Assembly: GCA_030762935.1 (NCBI GenBank)
Contig: CM060899.1
Coordinates: 19,672,501 to 19,736,500, forward strand
Direction: 5' to 3'
Length of the DNA stretch: 64,000 nt
DNA from: Hymenopus coronatus
Taxonomy: Eukaryota; Arthropoda; Insecta; Mantodea; Hymenopodidae
Shown: positions 1 to 11,185 of the stretch, piece after piece
Layout: each line of letters starts with the position of its first letter
Position numbering within the stretch: the first letter of the stretch is position 1
Made by a program: the position numbers and the translations under genes
The notes under the pieces: model-generated
What the model was told of the DNA's origin: nothing
Database searches by the model: none
Seen by the model: only the letters and a program-made list of their open reading frames with translations

Positions 1-92
1 CAAACTACGAACATTTTGATTTTATCAAAAATGGCTCTAACGATTTTAATTAAAATGTCGTATGTTAAATACATTTATTATTATATAGCTAA
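1..92 (-). repeat. Family A internal fragment
   Basis: Reverse-orientation core (TGGCTCTAACGATTTT and flanks), cut by the window edge and by the next forward copy. Confidence 0.6.
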
Positions 93-751
93 ATCTCTGA
101 ACAAATTATTGTAAAAAAAAAAAGTTTATGCTTCTTTTTACTTCAAGCTAATCGAGAAAAAATTAGCAGAAATAGTCTTATTACTTGCTTCCTTGTAAGT
201 AGAAAGGAAATAAGGGAGTATCATAGGTTAAAGTGAAAGCCAAAAGCTGGTTGCTATGTGACTGAAGTTCCTTTGTTTGTATTGACAGGAGTTGACAAAT
301 TCCTGTATCGGAAAAGTGTAAGTTTTTCAAAGCTGAAACCAATAACAAGGAATATCTCGAAAACGGTCAGCTCCACCAAAACAAAATTATATGACATAAA
401 TTGTGTGTTTTATCGATATCTACATTTTTGTGTAGTAAGTTTTTGTCTATCTATTACGGTTTACCAATTATGCATCATTTATTCATCCGGAATAAAGAGG
501 TCTTTAGATGCTATTCCCATAAAATGGAAGATATACATTTTATTTGGCATATAAATATCTTAAATATAAGAGATTTTAATCAAAATTGTTAGAGCCATTT
601 TTGAGAAAATCTACAGACACACACATAGACCTTTTTCTGAAAATACTTTTTTTGGATTCAGAAGGATCCAAAACATGTATTTCCGGTGAAATCTCGGTAT
701 CGAATTTTGAGTGCTTTACAATACCTTCTCTATAGACTATGTACATAGTCA
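93..751 (+). repeat. Family A copy
   Basis: Forward copy lacking its first bases. The segment between the GTTAGAGCCATTTTTGAG core and the AC-rich block is deleted near 600. It ends at the palindrome ACTATGTACATAG. Confidence 0.75.
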
Positions 752-1361
752 AAAATCTGATATGGTCCATTCACATTACTTTCTCTAGCTGTTCCACAAA
801 CAAACTTTCCTTACGGACGATTATTCTTTTATCTTCGTCATACTATTCAAGATAAATATTGCCAGAATTGGTCGTATTAGTTGCTTCCTTGTAAATAGAA
901 GGAATACACTAGGCTAAAGTGATATTCAAATCTTTAAAAGCCTGTTGCTAAATGAAACAATTGGAATCCAGTTCCCTTTGTCTGCTTGAAGTAAGAAAAA
1001 GAGAGACGAAAATAAAGATGGCTCCCGTTTGAGAAAATATTTTAAGTTCCTTAAAACTGAAACTAATAACTCGGAATATTTCGAAAACGGTTAACGGTAG
1101 ACATAAATAGTGGTATTAATAGGATTTATATTGTTTGTGTTGTAAGTTTTTGTATATCTCCTACGGTTTACTAGTTATATAAAAGTTATCCAAAATGAAG
1201 AGATCTTCAGAGCTGTCCCCAGAAAATTCAAGACATGTGTTTCGTTTGTCTTAAAAACATCTAAAACATGTGACGTTTTAATAAAAATCATTAGTCATTT
1301 TTGTAAAATCAAAATTTTCGACACACACATAAGGAATGTTTCTAAAAATGCTTTTTAAATT
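752..1361 (+). repeat. Family A copy
   Basis: Follows the previous copy head to tail across AAAAATCTGATATGG. It is diverged and loses its 3' end after about 1355, where a reverse copy begins. Confidence 0.7.
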
Positions 1362-2254
1362 CTCTACACGTGCTATATACGTAGAATATAGAGAGGGTAT
1401 TGCATTCCACCCAAAATTTCGATACCGAGATTTCATCGAAAATACATGTTATGGGTCCCTCTGAATCAAAAAAAAAGAAGAAAAAAGAATTTGTAAAAAA
1501 AAAAAAAGGCCCGTGTGTGTGGATGTGTGTTTGTGTGTGTTCCTGTGGACAACATAGCTCAAAAACGAAAAGACCCTTAAATACCAAACTTGGTATTTAG
1601 ATTTGATATCTTCCAAGGATGCGACACGAATATTTTCAACACAATCCCTCCAAACCCAACTAGCCTTATAAGGAAAAAAATTCAAAATGTTTGATTTTCT
1701 CAAAAATGAGTGTAATAATTTTGATTAAAATCTCTTATATTCAAGATATTTGCATGACATATAAAATGTATATCTTCAATTTTCTGGGAATAACCTCTGA
1801 AGATATGTTTATTCTGGATGAATGTTGCGGAATTTTGCATAAATGGTAAACCGTAACAGATAGACAAAAACTTACCAAATAAAAATAAGAGCTCGTTAAA
1901 ACACATAATTTATGTTATATAATTTGTTTTCGTGAAACTGGCTGTTTTTGAGCTATTCCTTGTTTTTAGTTTCAGCTTTAAAATACCTATACTTTTCTTA
2001 TAGGGGAATTTCTTAACTCCTGTCCATACAAAGGTACTTCAATCATATAGCAACCGGCTTTTTGAAAGATTTGACTCTCACTTTAGCGACCATAACACCC
2101 TTATTTTCCTCCTACTTATAAGGAAGCAAGTAATAAGACCCTTTCTGGTAATTTTTTCTCGATTAGCATTAATTAAATAGAAGAATAAGCTTTTTAACAA
2201 TAATTTTTGTAGATATGTAGAGAAAGTCATATGAATGGAACACACCAGATTTTT
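1362..2254 (-). repeat. Family A copy
   Basis: Near full-length reverse copy, from the 3'-end palindrome (mutated, TGCTATATACGTAGA) at 1372 to the 5' end GAATGGAACACACCAGA at 2254. It carries an A-rich expansion and a GT microsatellite at 1490-1545. Confidence 0.8.
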
Positions 2255-2372
2255 TTTATTTGATTCAGGGAGTCCCATAACATGTATTTCCGGTCAAATC
2301 TCTGTATCGAATTTTTGGGTGCAATACAAACCTTCTCTATTCACTAATAACATTGTACATACGGGCTAGAGA
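2255..2372 (+). repeat. Family A 3'-end fragment
   Basis: Only the last ~115 bases of a forward copy remain (ATTTCCGGTCAAATCTC to GCTAGAGAAAGT), abutting the 5' end of the reverse copy. Confidence 0.7.
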
Positions 2373-3147
2373 AAGTAATATAAATTTCAATTTAACATCC
2401 TGTATATTGTGGATTTTTAAAATTTCATATTTTACCTTAAAATGTCTAGTTGGGATACTTGAAACCTTTTACACAATATGTTAATAATATAGATTTTCAA
2501 AAATTGTAATCGCGTAGTATGAATATATACACAAATACACGATATATTAACAGTATACATGCATTCAGATAATAGCATGAACGCTGTTACACAATAAGCT
2601 TAAAAGTTATAATATATACACGATTATATAATATATAATATATAAACGACACCAAACGAAGATGTGGACCTTGTTGGTCATACCGTATGTGATACATGAT
2701 TATAATTTTCAGCTCTAAATTCGGCACATACAAAAACTGCGTTGGTAGTGGCACAGGTCATCTTAACAATGGAAAACGTAGCATGTGGGTGTGGCGTATG
2801 GCAACCGTTGTTCCTTCGCTGCCTAATCCCAAATGTGTGCGATTTTTATACACACATAAAACTTTAACTAGAAGACTTTGAAAGTTACGACATCAAGTTT
2901 CGGACAAGTAAAAATTTTGAAACGACCTGTATAATGTAAATACTTAAATGGTAAATATAAATAGAGTCAGTAAAAGTGATAGTGAAAATTGAAAATGAAG
3001 GACACAGAACACTCAGAAGAATAATGCATAAGTGACTTATACAACACAGACAATAGTAAACCACACTCAATAAACAAGGTGTTATAAACCACGTGGTATA
3101 ACTGTATGTTATGGAGCGTGGTGGTAGGATAAACATAATACAAAAAT
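2373..3147. other. Unassigned AT-rich spacer
   Basis: No family A sequence. The stretch 2710-2850 is less AT-rich and has a 61-codon open frame, but I recognise no domain. Possibly a non-autonomous DNA element; the ends (CCTGTATATTG near 2399, CCTGTATAATG near 2928) are not convincing inverted repeats. Confidence 0.4.
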
Positions 3148-4193
3148 CTGAAGTGCTCCATTCGCATGTCTATCTCTACTTCCCTGTGACAAATAAATTG
3201 TTAATAACCTTATTCTTCTGTCTGTTTAATGCTAACACACTAGCAGAAACGGTGTTGTTACTTAATTCCTTATACGTAGAAGGGAAATGAGGGAATACAC
3301 TAGGCTAAAGCGACAGTCAAATGTTTTTTTTTTATTTTTTTTTTATTGTGTCTCCAGGAGTTGACAGGCCCTGTAACAGATTAATTGTTAAGAACCTTAT
3401 TCTTCTGTCTGTTTAATGCTAACACAAAAGCAGAAACGGTGTTGTTACTTAATTATTTATACGTAGAAGGGAAATGAGGGAATACACTAGGCTAAAGCGA
3501 CAGTCAAATGTTTTTTTTTTTTTTTTTTTTTTTTATTGTGTCTCCAGGAGTTGACAGGTTCCCATATGAGAAAGGTTTATGATTTTCAAACTGAAATCAA
3601 TAACAGGAAAAATCTCGAAAACGGCCAACTCCACGAAAAAAAAAAGTGTATATAACATAAATTGTGTATTTTAACGAGGTCTTCATTATTTGTGTAGTAA
3701 CTTTTTGTCTATCTTTTACGGTTTGCCAGTTAAGCAAAATTCCGTAAAATTCATTCAGAAGAGTCTTCAGAGGCTATTGCTAGAAAATTCAAGATATAGA
3801 TTTTATTTGCCTAGTAAATATGTTTAATATACGATAATTTAATCAAAATCGTTAGAGCCATTTTTGGGAAAATAACAATTTTCAAAATTTTGTCAATGTT
3901 AATGGTGGTTTGGGGTGGGGGATTTTCTTGAAAATCTTCGTGTCGTATCCTTGTAAGATCCAGACTTAAATACCAAGTTTGGTTTTTAAGGGTGTTTTAG
4001 TTTTTGAGCTATGTTCCCCTCACACATAGACCCACATAGACACACATACACGATATTTTTCTTGAAATGTTTTTTTTTTTTTTGATTCAGGAGGTCCCAA
4101 AATATGTACTTTCAGTGAAATCTCAGTATCAAATTTTTGGTTACTATACAATATCTTCTCATACACTCTGTACATAGTATGTGTAGAAAAGTG
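3148..4193 (+). repeat. Family A copy with internal tandem duplication
   Basis: Forward copy from CTGAAGTGCTCCATTC to the terminal hairpin near 4165. It is long because of a duplication of about 187 bp (entered separately). Confidence 0.75.
3190..3558 (+). repeat. Tandem duplication of ~187 bp
   Basis: Two direct copies run from ACCTTATTCTTCTGTCTG (3207 and 3394) to CTCCAGGAGTTGACAGG (3353 and 3541). They differ by a few substitutions and by poly-T length. The long T-tract at the joint suggests unequal exchange or slippage. Confidence 0.8.
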
Positions 4194-4379
4194 AAAATCC
4201 AACCCATATCCAACTCCTGTCCGCTCACGGTTTCCATGAGAATACAATTAAAAGTATCACAGTTGACCAAAATGGTCGTCTATAATATGAAACCTGGGAC
4301 TTAAAGTACTTACAACATTGTAAGTCCCCATTGGGATTGTCATCTTTGAGATCACCTTGTGGCTTACCGGGAAACATGC

Positions 4380-4545
4380 GAGTCAGTTGACAAATTCAAG
4401 ACTATGCCGGCAAGTTGCCATGGTAGCTCAGTGGTAGAGCTACCGGCTAGAGACCGGGAGATCCGTGGTTCAAATCCCGGCTAAAGCAATGAGTTTTTCA
4501 GTCTGACTCTACCTATTCAACTCCTGTCCTTCACACGGCTTGTGT
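4380..4545 (+). repeat. tRNA-like sequence, SINE head or tRNA pseudogene
   Basis: TAGCTCAGTGGTAGAGC (near 4432) is an A-box and D-arm, and GTGGTTCAAATCCCGG (near 4474) is a B-box and T-arm. The D-stem pairs, but the acceptor and T stems pair poorly, so a working tRNA is unlikely. The phrase CAACTCCTGTCC occurs on both sides (4210 and 4518), as expected for a SINE body or dimer. Confidence 0.55.
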
Positions 4546-4572
4546 AAAAAAAATATTCTATATTCTTTATAT

Positions 4573-5857
4573 TAGGGGAAGGGGGGGGCAGGTTTGGGTA
4601 TCTAACAATAAGTTATAATTGATCATAACATATAATGTTTTAAGAAATGCACTTTATTGTAAATTATTGTATCATGAAATGTGAACATTTTAAAACATGT
4701 TCTTTGTTGCCATCTTATATCATATACGTAATATAAATTAAAAAGTTTTTGTTTGCAAAATACGGTTTTGCCCCTTGGGTAGGGGCAGAACCGTTAAAAC
4801 GGTAGGGCACAACCGGATACTACAGTTTTTCTGTGCTTAACAGCCATTACATCCAAAATGTTTCAATGCCTTTTGGGGCCAACCTGGGCAAAGTTCATGG
4901 GCCCATCTGTTGCACTTCACACACTGAATCCAGTCGTCATTTCGTTTTGCCTCACTATATTTCTGCTGGCAATTAGAGCACTGGTTATCGCTAGAATTCT
5001 TCGCTATATTTGGCTTATTTGCTCTTGCTGTTTCACCAAACTTAGACTGAAGCGACTTTCTGCAAATTGCTGGTGACTTAGGTTGAGTATTTGGCTTTTT
5101 TTGAAGCTCAACCTTATATGGTGACTCGGCGTCTTCCTGACGATGAGGGAAGTCTTTTAACTCAGGGAACTGGCAACACATCTTTTGGTGAAACTGCAAA
5201 TGTTTGTAGTTCAGCTGATACTCTTATTTTGTGCAAGTCACTGGAGTATGTCTGGGTGGCAGTTGATGCGACATCCATTTGTTCTGAAGAACATTCTGAT
5301 CTCCATTTCTGTCTCTGCAATTTTGGAGGGAAGAAGAGAGACTGACTCACAAGGCTGGGTATGTAGTGCAGACCCCTCAGATGTTGATGCTGATGGCTGA
5401 GGAGTGTGTTGCTCTGTGGTTTCAGCTGGCATGAAGTCAACATCACTAAACTTGTTAGGGCACAGGATTGGTGGGACCCGGTTATGCCCCCACACGCCAT
5501 TTTGTTCTTCTTAAGGCATACCACAATAACGACTTGCTTCCCGAATTGCACCGATATTGAAAACAATACCTAAATCTTTGCAATTTAATGCAGTAAAAGT
5601 AAAACATGTGTCGTAGATACTTACCCCTTAAACTCCGACTTAAAATTTCAGTTGAAGTACTTCAAAACGCGGAAATTTCTAATCATTAAGATTCCAGACA
5701 CAATAATGTGACTATATTCTTCGAACTCCTGCTTCTGACTGCTGCCGATATGAGAATGCAGTTCAGTCAAGAAGTGGTAGATGGTAGCACTTTCCAGTTT
5801 AAAAAACCCATCTACCCGGTTGTGCCTCACTACCCGGTCCTGCCCCCTCTTCCCCTA
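4573..5857 (-). mobile_element. Pogo/Tigger-like DNA transposon relic
   Basis: Inverted ends begin GGGGAAGG at 4575 and, on the other strand, GGGGAAGAGGGGGCAGG at 5855. Each is flanked by TA, the target duplication expected of the Tc1/mariner/pogo superfamily. A second inner inverted block (ACCCGGTTGTGCC at 5814, counterpart near 4803-4817) strengthens the pairing. At 1.28 kb it is far shorter than an autonomous pogo element and retains only the C-terminal transposase region on the minus strand, so most of the DDE domain is missing. Confidence 0.7.
4837..5510 (-). pseudogene. Pogo-like transposase C-terminus with PHD-like zinc finger
   Basis: Two minus-strand frames carry it. The upstream part (5500-5400) reads NKFSDVDFMPAETTEQ, the segment following the DDE domain in pogo/Tigger transposases. 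The downstream frame (5199-4837) ends in a cysteine-rich module CSNCQQKY...WIQCVKCNRWAHELCPG...CNGC, a PHD-like finger common at the C-terminus of insect pogo-type transposases. A frameshift separates the parts. No intact CENP-B HTH or DDE catalytic core is seen, so this cannot encode an active transposase. The finger is clear; the family name follows from finger, linker and TA-flanked termini together. Confidence 0.6.
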
Positions 5858-6185
5858 CCTCTAATTGGTGAAGAAAAAGTATTATTTTTCATACCCCCCA
5901 AAGCTCTCGATTTGTCAAGATTTAATAATTTATTTCTCAAAACTGCAGCATGGTTTTGGAAAAATTACATGAATATTTTCTTAAATCTGCTTTTGAAAGA
6001 CAGTGTAAAAATTTTGAAACAAATTACTGAAAACCTACATCATGTGGAACATTTTGAGCATTGTAACAAATGTGTCTTTATTGACTCAACACTGGTTACA
6101 AACTAAGTCCTAATTTCACTGTTTTCGAAACTGGAAGTTAATTTCAAATAGTTTTAGGGAGATTTCACGCATCTGATATAATGTC
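5858..6185. other. Unassigned spacer
   Basis: AT-rich sequence with the tail of a 132-codon open frame (5708-6106) that starts inside the pogo relic's right end. I see no domain and treat it as chance. Confidence 0.4.
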
Positions 6186-6535
6186 ACCCTCCGTGGTGTA
6201 ATGGTTACCCTGCTAACTTCACACACCCAAGGTCGCGAGTTCAAACGTGGTGGAGGACCATGGTTATATCCCTGGAATAAAATCCGGCTAAAAAGGTATT
6301 AAAGGTGAGGCACTATCTTGTAAACCTAAATTTGCTTGTGTAGACATGTTCTAAAAAAACCATAAACTTTTTTCGTGTGTAAAAATCCTTAACATGGCTC
6401 CCTTCGGAAGTAAAGTAAAGCCGTTGGTCCCGTGTCATAGATTTACGGCACGTAAAATAACCTCAAGCCCGATAGAGAGACCTCTGAGCAAAATTAAGTG
6501 GGACACTGAGAAGCTCAGTAGCTAAAGAACGTCCA
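6186..6535 (+). repeat. tRNA-derived SINE (family B), copy 1
   Basis: The head has a pol III A-box (GTGGTGTAATGGTTA, 6195) and B-box (CGCGAGTTCAAACG, 6234). The body ends CATAGATTTACGGCACGTAA...GATAGAGAGACC...GGGACACTGAGAAGCTCAG. The same order of blocks recurs at 62.7 kb, which establishes it as a dispersed family. Confidence 0.75.
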
Positions 6536-6545
6536 TAAATAACAC

Positions 6546-7432
6546 GCCATTTATTTTTAATTTCTCTACACGTACTATGTACATAGTGTACAGAGAAGGT
6601 ATTGCACTCCACCAAAAAAATCAATACCGAGATTTCACCGGAAATGTATGTTTTAGGGTCACCTGTATCTAAAAAAAGGCATTTTCACAAAAAGGTCCGC
6701 GCGCGTGCGTGTGTATGTGTCCGTGTGTCTGTGAACACGATAACTCTAAAACGAAAGTCGGTAAAATACAAAACTTGGTATTTAAGTTTAGTATCTTTCA
6801 GGGATTCGACACGAAGATTTCGAGAAAAATCCCGACACCCCGAATTACCCTTTACAAGGACATTTTTTGGAACATTTTAAATTTCTCAAAAATGGCTCTA
6901 ACGATTTTGATTAAAGTATCGTCTATTGAAGATATTTATCTGACAAATAACATGTATATTTTGAATTTTCTGGGAATAGCCCCTGAAGGCTACTTTATTC
7001 TGGGTGAATTTTACGGAATTTTACATAACTGCTAAACCGTATGAGATGGAGAAAAACTTACCACACAAAACTGTAGAGCACATTAAAACACAATTTATGT
7101 TGTATACATTTTTTCCGTGGAGTTGATCGTTCTTGAGATGTTCCTTGTTTTTGGTTTCAACTTCGAAAAATTTAACTTTTCTCATATGGGAATTTGTCAA
7201 CTCGTGTCCATACAAACAAAGGAACTTCAGTCACATAGCAAGCAGGTTTTGACTATCACTTTAGCCTATGGTACTCCCTTATTTCGCTTTTACTTACAAG
7301 GAAGCAAGTAATAAGACTATTTCTGTTAATTTTGTCTCGATTAGCATGAAGTCAATGGAAGTATAAGCTTTTTAACAATAATTTGTTTCAGAAATGTAGA
7401 GAAAGTCATGTGAATGGAACACATCAGATTTT
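6546..7432 (-). repeat. Family A copy
   Basis: Near full-length reverse copy: terminal hairpin at 6553-6595, GT-rich block 6700-6735, and the 5' end GAATGGAACACATCAGA at 7430. Confidence 0.85.
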
Positions 7433-7905
7433 TCTTAAGCTTCTAGACAAATGCAACACAAATGCTGCCTTGGGGATGATAGCTCTGGATGAAATAGGGT
7501 GACACCAAAGCCAAAGGTCGCTCTAGAGGAAGGACATGCCCCGCATACCGATGTGCAGATAATGGGCCTAATGCATGCAGAACACGCGGGCCAATGAATT
7601 CTGTTTGTACTGTAGGGAGCTGCTGTGAGGGGCTTCAAATGAATTGCTCGCGATATATGGGGTTGGTCCAACAGGCATCCAGGTTCCCAAATCGATATAT
7701 AGCCACCTTCCCTCCGTTTCTCTTTCACGTTAAAATACTACTTTATTTACCAGAATGTTACCTTCCTGCTTACAAACGGATAGTAAAATAAAACTAAATG
7801 ATAATACTAGTTAAACTCAAATTTCCGTAATCTACAGAAACGTTTTCACAGCTACTTATTATACACGAGTAGAGGTTGTATTAAATAGTTATTTATGATT
7901 CACGT
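7433..7905. other. Unassigned insert, less AT-rich
   Basis: Sequence of distinct composition lies between two family A copies. The minus strand has a 97-codon open frame (7728-7435) rich in cysteine and proline with no recognisable domain. Origin unknown. Confidence 0.35.
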
Positions 7906-8640
7906 GGTAAGAATCTCATATGTTTCATTCACATGACTTTCTCTACATCTCTGCAACAAAATATTCTTAAAAAGCTTGCTTCTATATATCATTCTAATCA
8001 AGAAAAATTCAGCAGAAGTAGTCTTATTACTTGCTCCCTTGTAAATAGAAGCCAAATAAGGGAGTAACATAGGTTAAATTGACAGTCAAAAGCTGGTTGC
8101 TATGTTCTTTTATTTGTATACATTGGAGTTGACAAATTCCTGTGTGAGTTTTTTAAAGCTAAAACCAAAACAAGGAATATCTCAAAAACAATGAATTCCA
8201 CGAAAAAATGTATATAACATAAATTGTGTGTTTTAACGGGCTCTACGTTTTTCGTGCAGTAAGCTTTTGTCCATCTATTACGGTTTAGCAGTTATACAAA
8301 CTTCCGTAAAATTCATTCAGAATAAAGCAGTCTTCAGAGGCTATTCCCAGAAAATTCAAGATAAACATCTTATTTGTCAGGTAAATATCTTTAATATATG
8401 ATATTTTAATCAAAATCGTTAGAGCCATTTTTAAGAAAATCAAAATTTCCGAAAAAAGTTCCACGTAAAAGATAGTTTGGGGTAGGGGAATTTTACTCGA
8501 AATCTTCGGGTCGCATCCCTGGAAGGTACCAAATTTAAATCAAGTTTGGTATTTTACCGACTTTTCGTTTTTGAGTTATCGTGTTCACAGGCACACACAC
8601 ATACACATACACACACACGGACCTTTTTTCTGGAAATGCT
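7906..8640 (+). repeat. Family A copy
   Basis: Forward copy starting at ATCTCATATGTTTCATTC. Its 3' end after the AC block (8592-8622) is replaced by the start of a reverse copy, making a tail-to-tail junction. Confidence 0.8.
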
Positions 8641-9533
8641 TTTTATTTTCTCCATACGCACTATGTACATAGTGTATAGAGAAAGTATTGCACTCCACCA
8701 AAACTTCGATACCGAGATTTCACCGGAAATATATGTTTTAGGGTCCCCAATATCCAAAAAAAAAATTTTCACAAAAAGGTCCGTGTGTGTGTGTGTGTGT
8801 CCGTGTGTCCGTGTGTCCGTGTGTCTGTGAACACGATAACTCAAAAACGAAAAGTCGGTAAAAATACCAAACTTGGTATTTAAGTTTAATATCTTCCAGG
8901 GATGCGACACGAAGATTTTGAGAAAAATCCCCCCACCCCCAACTACCCTTTACATGGAACTTTGTTCGAAAATTTTGATTTTCTCAAAAATGGCTCCAAC
9001 GATTTTGATTATAATTTCGGATATTAAACATATTTAACTGACAAATAAAATGTATATCTTGAATTTTCTGGGAATAGCCTCTGAAGAGTAGTTTATTCTG
9101 GATGAATTTTACTAAATTTTGAATGACTGCTAAACCGTAAGAGATGGACGAAAGCTTACTACACAAAAAATGTAGAGCACTTTAAAACTCACAATTTATG
9201 TTATATACATTTTTGTCGTGGAGTTCGTCGTTTTTGTGACATCACTTATTTTTGGTTTCTGCTATGAAAAACGTATACTTTTCTCATACAGGAACTTGTC
9301 AACTCCTATCCATATAAACAAAGGAACTTCATTGACCTAGCAAGCAGCTTTTGGCTATCACTTTAACCTACGGTTGTCCCTTATTTCGCTCCTACTTACA
9401 AGGAAGCGAGTAATAAGACTATTTCTGCTAATTTTTTCTGATCAGCATAAAGTAAATAGAAGTATAAGCTTTTTAAGAATTATTTGTTGCAGGGATATGG
9501 AGAAAGTCATGTGAATGGTACACATCAGATTTT
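8641..9533 (-). repeat. Family A copy
   Basis: Reverse copy with hairpin at 8647-8690 and an expanded GTGTCC microsatellite at 8786-8828. It ends at the 5' motif near 9530. Confidence 0.85.
8784..8830. repeat. GTGTCC/GT microsatellite
   Basis: A GT run followed by repeated CCGTGTGT units, at the fixed microsatellite position of family A. Confidence 0.85.
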
Positions 9534-9633
9534 GTTGGATACAGGTGTTCCTAAAACATAAATTTCCGGTGAATTTTTGGGTGGAGTGCAATACCTTCTG
9601 TATACACAATGTACACAGTACGTGTAGAGAAAG
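9534..9633 (+). repeat. Family A 3'-end fragment
   Basis: Terminal ~100 bases of a forward copy, ending in a hairpin and GTAGAGAAAGT. Confidence 0.7.
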
Positions 9634-9735
9634 TTTAATGATACTCAATATTCCGAATAGGAAACTTACGAAACGAGAACGTAGGCTGAGTACAGTAATC
9701 CTGCGAGCAATATAAAACAATGTTAACCATACACT

Positions 9736-9800
9736 ACTACTTTCTCTACACGTACTATGTACATAGTGTATAGAGCAGGTATTGCACTCCACTCAAAAAG
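9736..9800 (-). repeat. Family A terminal fragment
   Basis: Only the palindromic end (TACTATGTACATAGTG, 9756) and ~40 adjoining bases in reverse orientation. Confidence 0.65.
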
Positions 9801-10870
9801 TATAACACTCCAATGTAGCCAACTTTGGTTGCTTGCGGAATGTGACCTTGGTCTCGTTCAAGTAGGCCATGAATCTGACTTGTGGAACGCTTGTTTCGAT
9901 CCATAAAATGGGGGATGATATGAATGTAGTGAGTAGAAGCTGTAGGAGCACATACCATACTCTCACAAAATATAAAATGTACATATTATTATTAGCTTAT
10001 AGAAAATAACAGACAAGACAAGCATAATGTTAAAGTGAGAAGGAACCATTGCTTATTTCAAAACGCGTCGTGTGCATGCAGAATTTGGCACAATTTATTC
10101 GCATAACTTGTGAGGTGATGCTAAGAACCAATAAGCGACCTGTTACATTTTATGGCGCGAAAGCTAGCGTCACCCAAGAGTGGTATTTAAGGCAAGGCAG
10201 ATCTCTTATGTAGTTACTCTACTCCTTTTTTATAACTATGAATTTAATGATATTGTGTTCATGTCATACTGAGTTGTGTGCCCGTGGTGGAGGAGCGATG
10301 TGCTAGTCATTAATAATTACGTTGAGGGATGGTATTTATTTATAACACATTTGTAAGGAAAAAGCTAGCCGTCCGTTTAATCTATAATACAAATAAACTA
10401 ATGTTGTAAGGGAACATGCAGTGTTTTTAACATCTTAGCCTCACCCACAAACCCCTGAGATAAGTGTAATTAGGAGATTAGGACAATTTTTCGTAATGTT
10501 TTCCATATAAAGTGTAGTTTGGTGTGGGGGGGATTTTCTTGAGACTCGAACCCGTGACAAAGCGACATGTAATTAGAAATGTGCAGAGACGACATTTTGT
10601 AAAGTGCTGTTACATTATTTCCATCGTTTTATTATTTTCACTGTGGTTACGTAACTTATCACATTGTCAATACTGGTGCTAAGCAACGCAACAACTGAAC
10701 ATCGCAGCACTTTGAGCACATAGTTCCTGAAATAGGTAAACCACATTACTTATAATCTATAATATATCTGTAAATATTCAGGACTGTGTAAAAGCTGTGT
10801 ATACCACTCATGTTCAAAGTAGTTTTATTCTTATGCAAATACGTAGGCTTTCACGGCATTAGAAATTAAA
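9801..10870. other. Non-repetitive spacer
   Basis: No family A. The minus strand 9984-9793 has a 63-codon open frame with a hydrophobic start (YVLLQLLLTTFIS), unrecognised. A CCAAT motif near 10109 and TATTTAAG near 10182 on the plus strand are spaced like a promoter, but no downstream exon is recognisable. Confidence 0.4.
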
Positions 10871-10980
10871 TGATCTTCCGGGCTTGTAGCCGTGGTCTAT
10901 TGGAGTTTTCACTACCAGATGTTTCGTCCGAAACTGCGCCGGACATCATCAGGGACGTGGTCTACAAGCCCGGAAGATCA
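10871..10980 (-). ncRNA. Hammerhead-ribozyme-like fold in an inverted repeat
   Basis: On the minus strand the core boxes of a hammerhead appear in order. CTGATGA (10952-10946) is followed by stem II TGTCCG (10945-10940) pairing with CGGAC (10930-10926) around a nine-base loop, then GAAAC (10925-10921), then GTA (10915-10913) as candidate cleavage triplet. A perfect 19-bp inverted repeat (10871-10889 with 10962-10980) would close a long outer stem I. Stem III would be minimal, as described for hammerheads of Penelope-like retroelements. Stem I next to the core pairs poorly (one G-C, one mismatch, one G-T), so activity is uncertain. No Penelope reverse transcriptase is nearby. Confidence 0.6.
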
Positions 10981-11054
10981 TTATTTAGTTTTATTCTGTT
11001 CACAGGTTGCTCCACTCACCACGGTCGTTTCGCAAACATTCCTGCTCATCGAAT

Positions 11055-11180
11055 AAAATTCTCCTTTTTACTTTCGCTACACATACTATGTACATATTGC
11101 ATTCCACCCAAAAATTCGATACCATATTTCACCGGAAAAAGACTTTTAGGGTCTGCTGTATCCAAAGAGGTATTTTTAGA
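11055..11180 (-). repeat. Family A 3'-end fragment
   Basis: Reverse fragment covering the damaged hairpin and the ATTTCACCGG block. Confidence 0.65.
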
Positions 11181-11185
11181 AAAAT

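Noticed and set aside
4423..4496. Functional tRNA gene
   Set aside because: A- and B-boxes are present, but acceptor and T stems mispair and SINE-like sequence surrounds it.
5708..6106. 132-codon plus-strand open frame at the right end of the pogo relic
   Set aside because: It starts inside transposon DNA on the antisense strand, has no recognisable domain and its composition matches non-coding flank.
6189..6260. Functional tRNA gene
   Set aside because: The head recurs at 62.7 kb with the same non-tRNA body, so it is a SINE.
7435..7728. 97-codon minus-strand frame as a host gene
   Set aside because: No domain, splice signals or homologous copy visible; kept only as an unassigned insert.
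8554..8910. 118-codon minus-strand frame with a long VCVCVCVC run
   Set aside because: It translates the GT/GTGTCC microsatellite and neighbouring repeat sequence.
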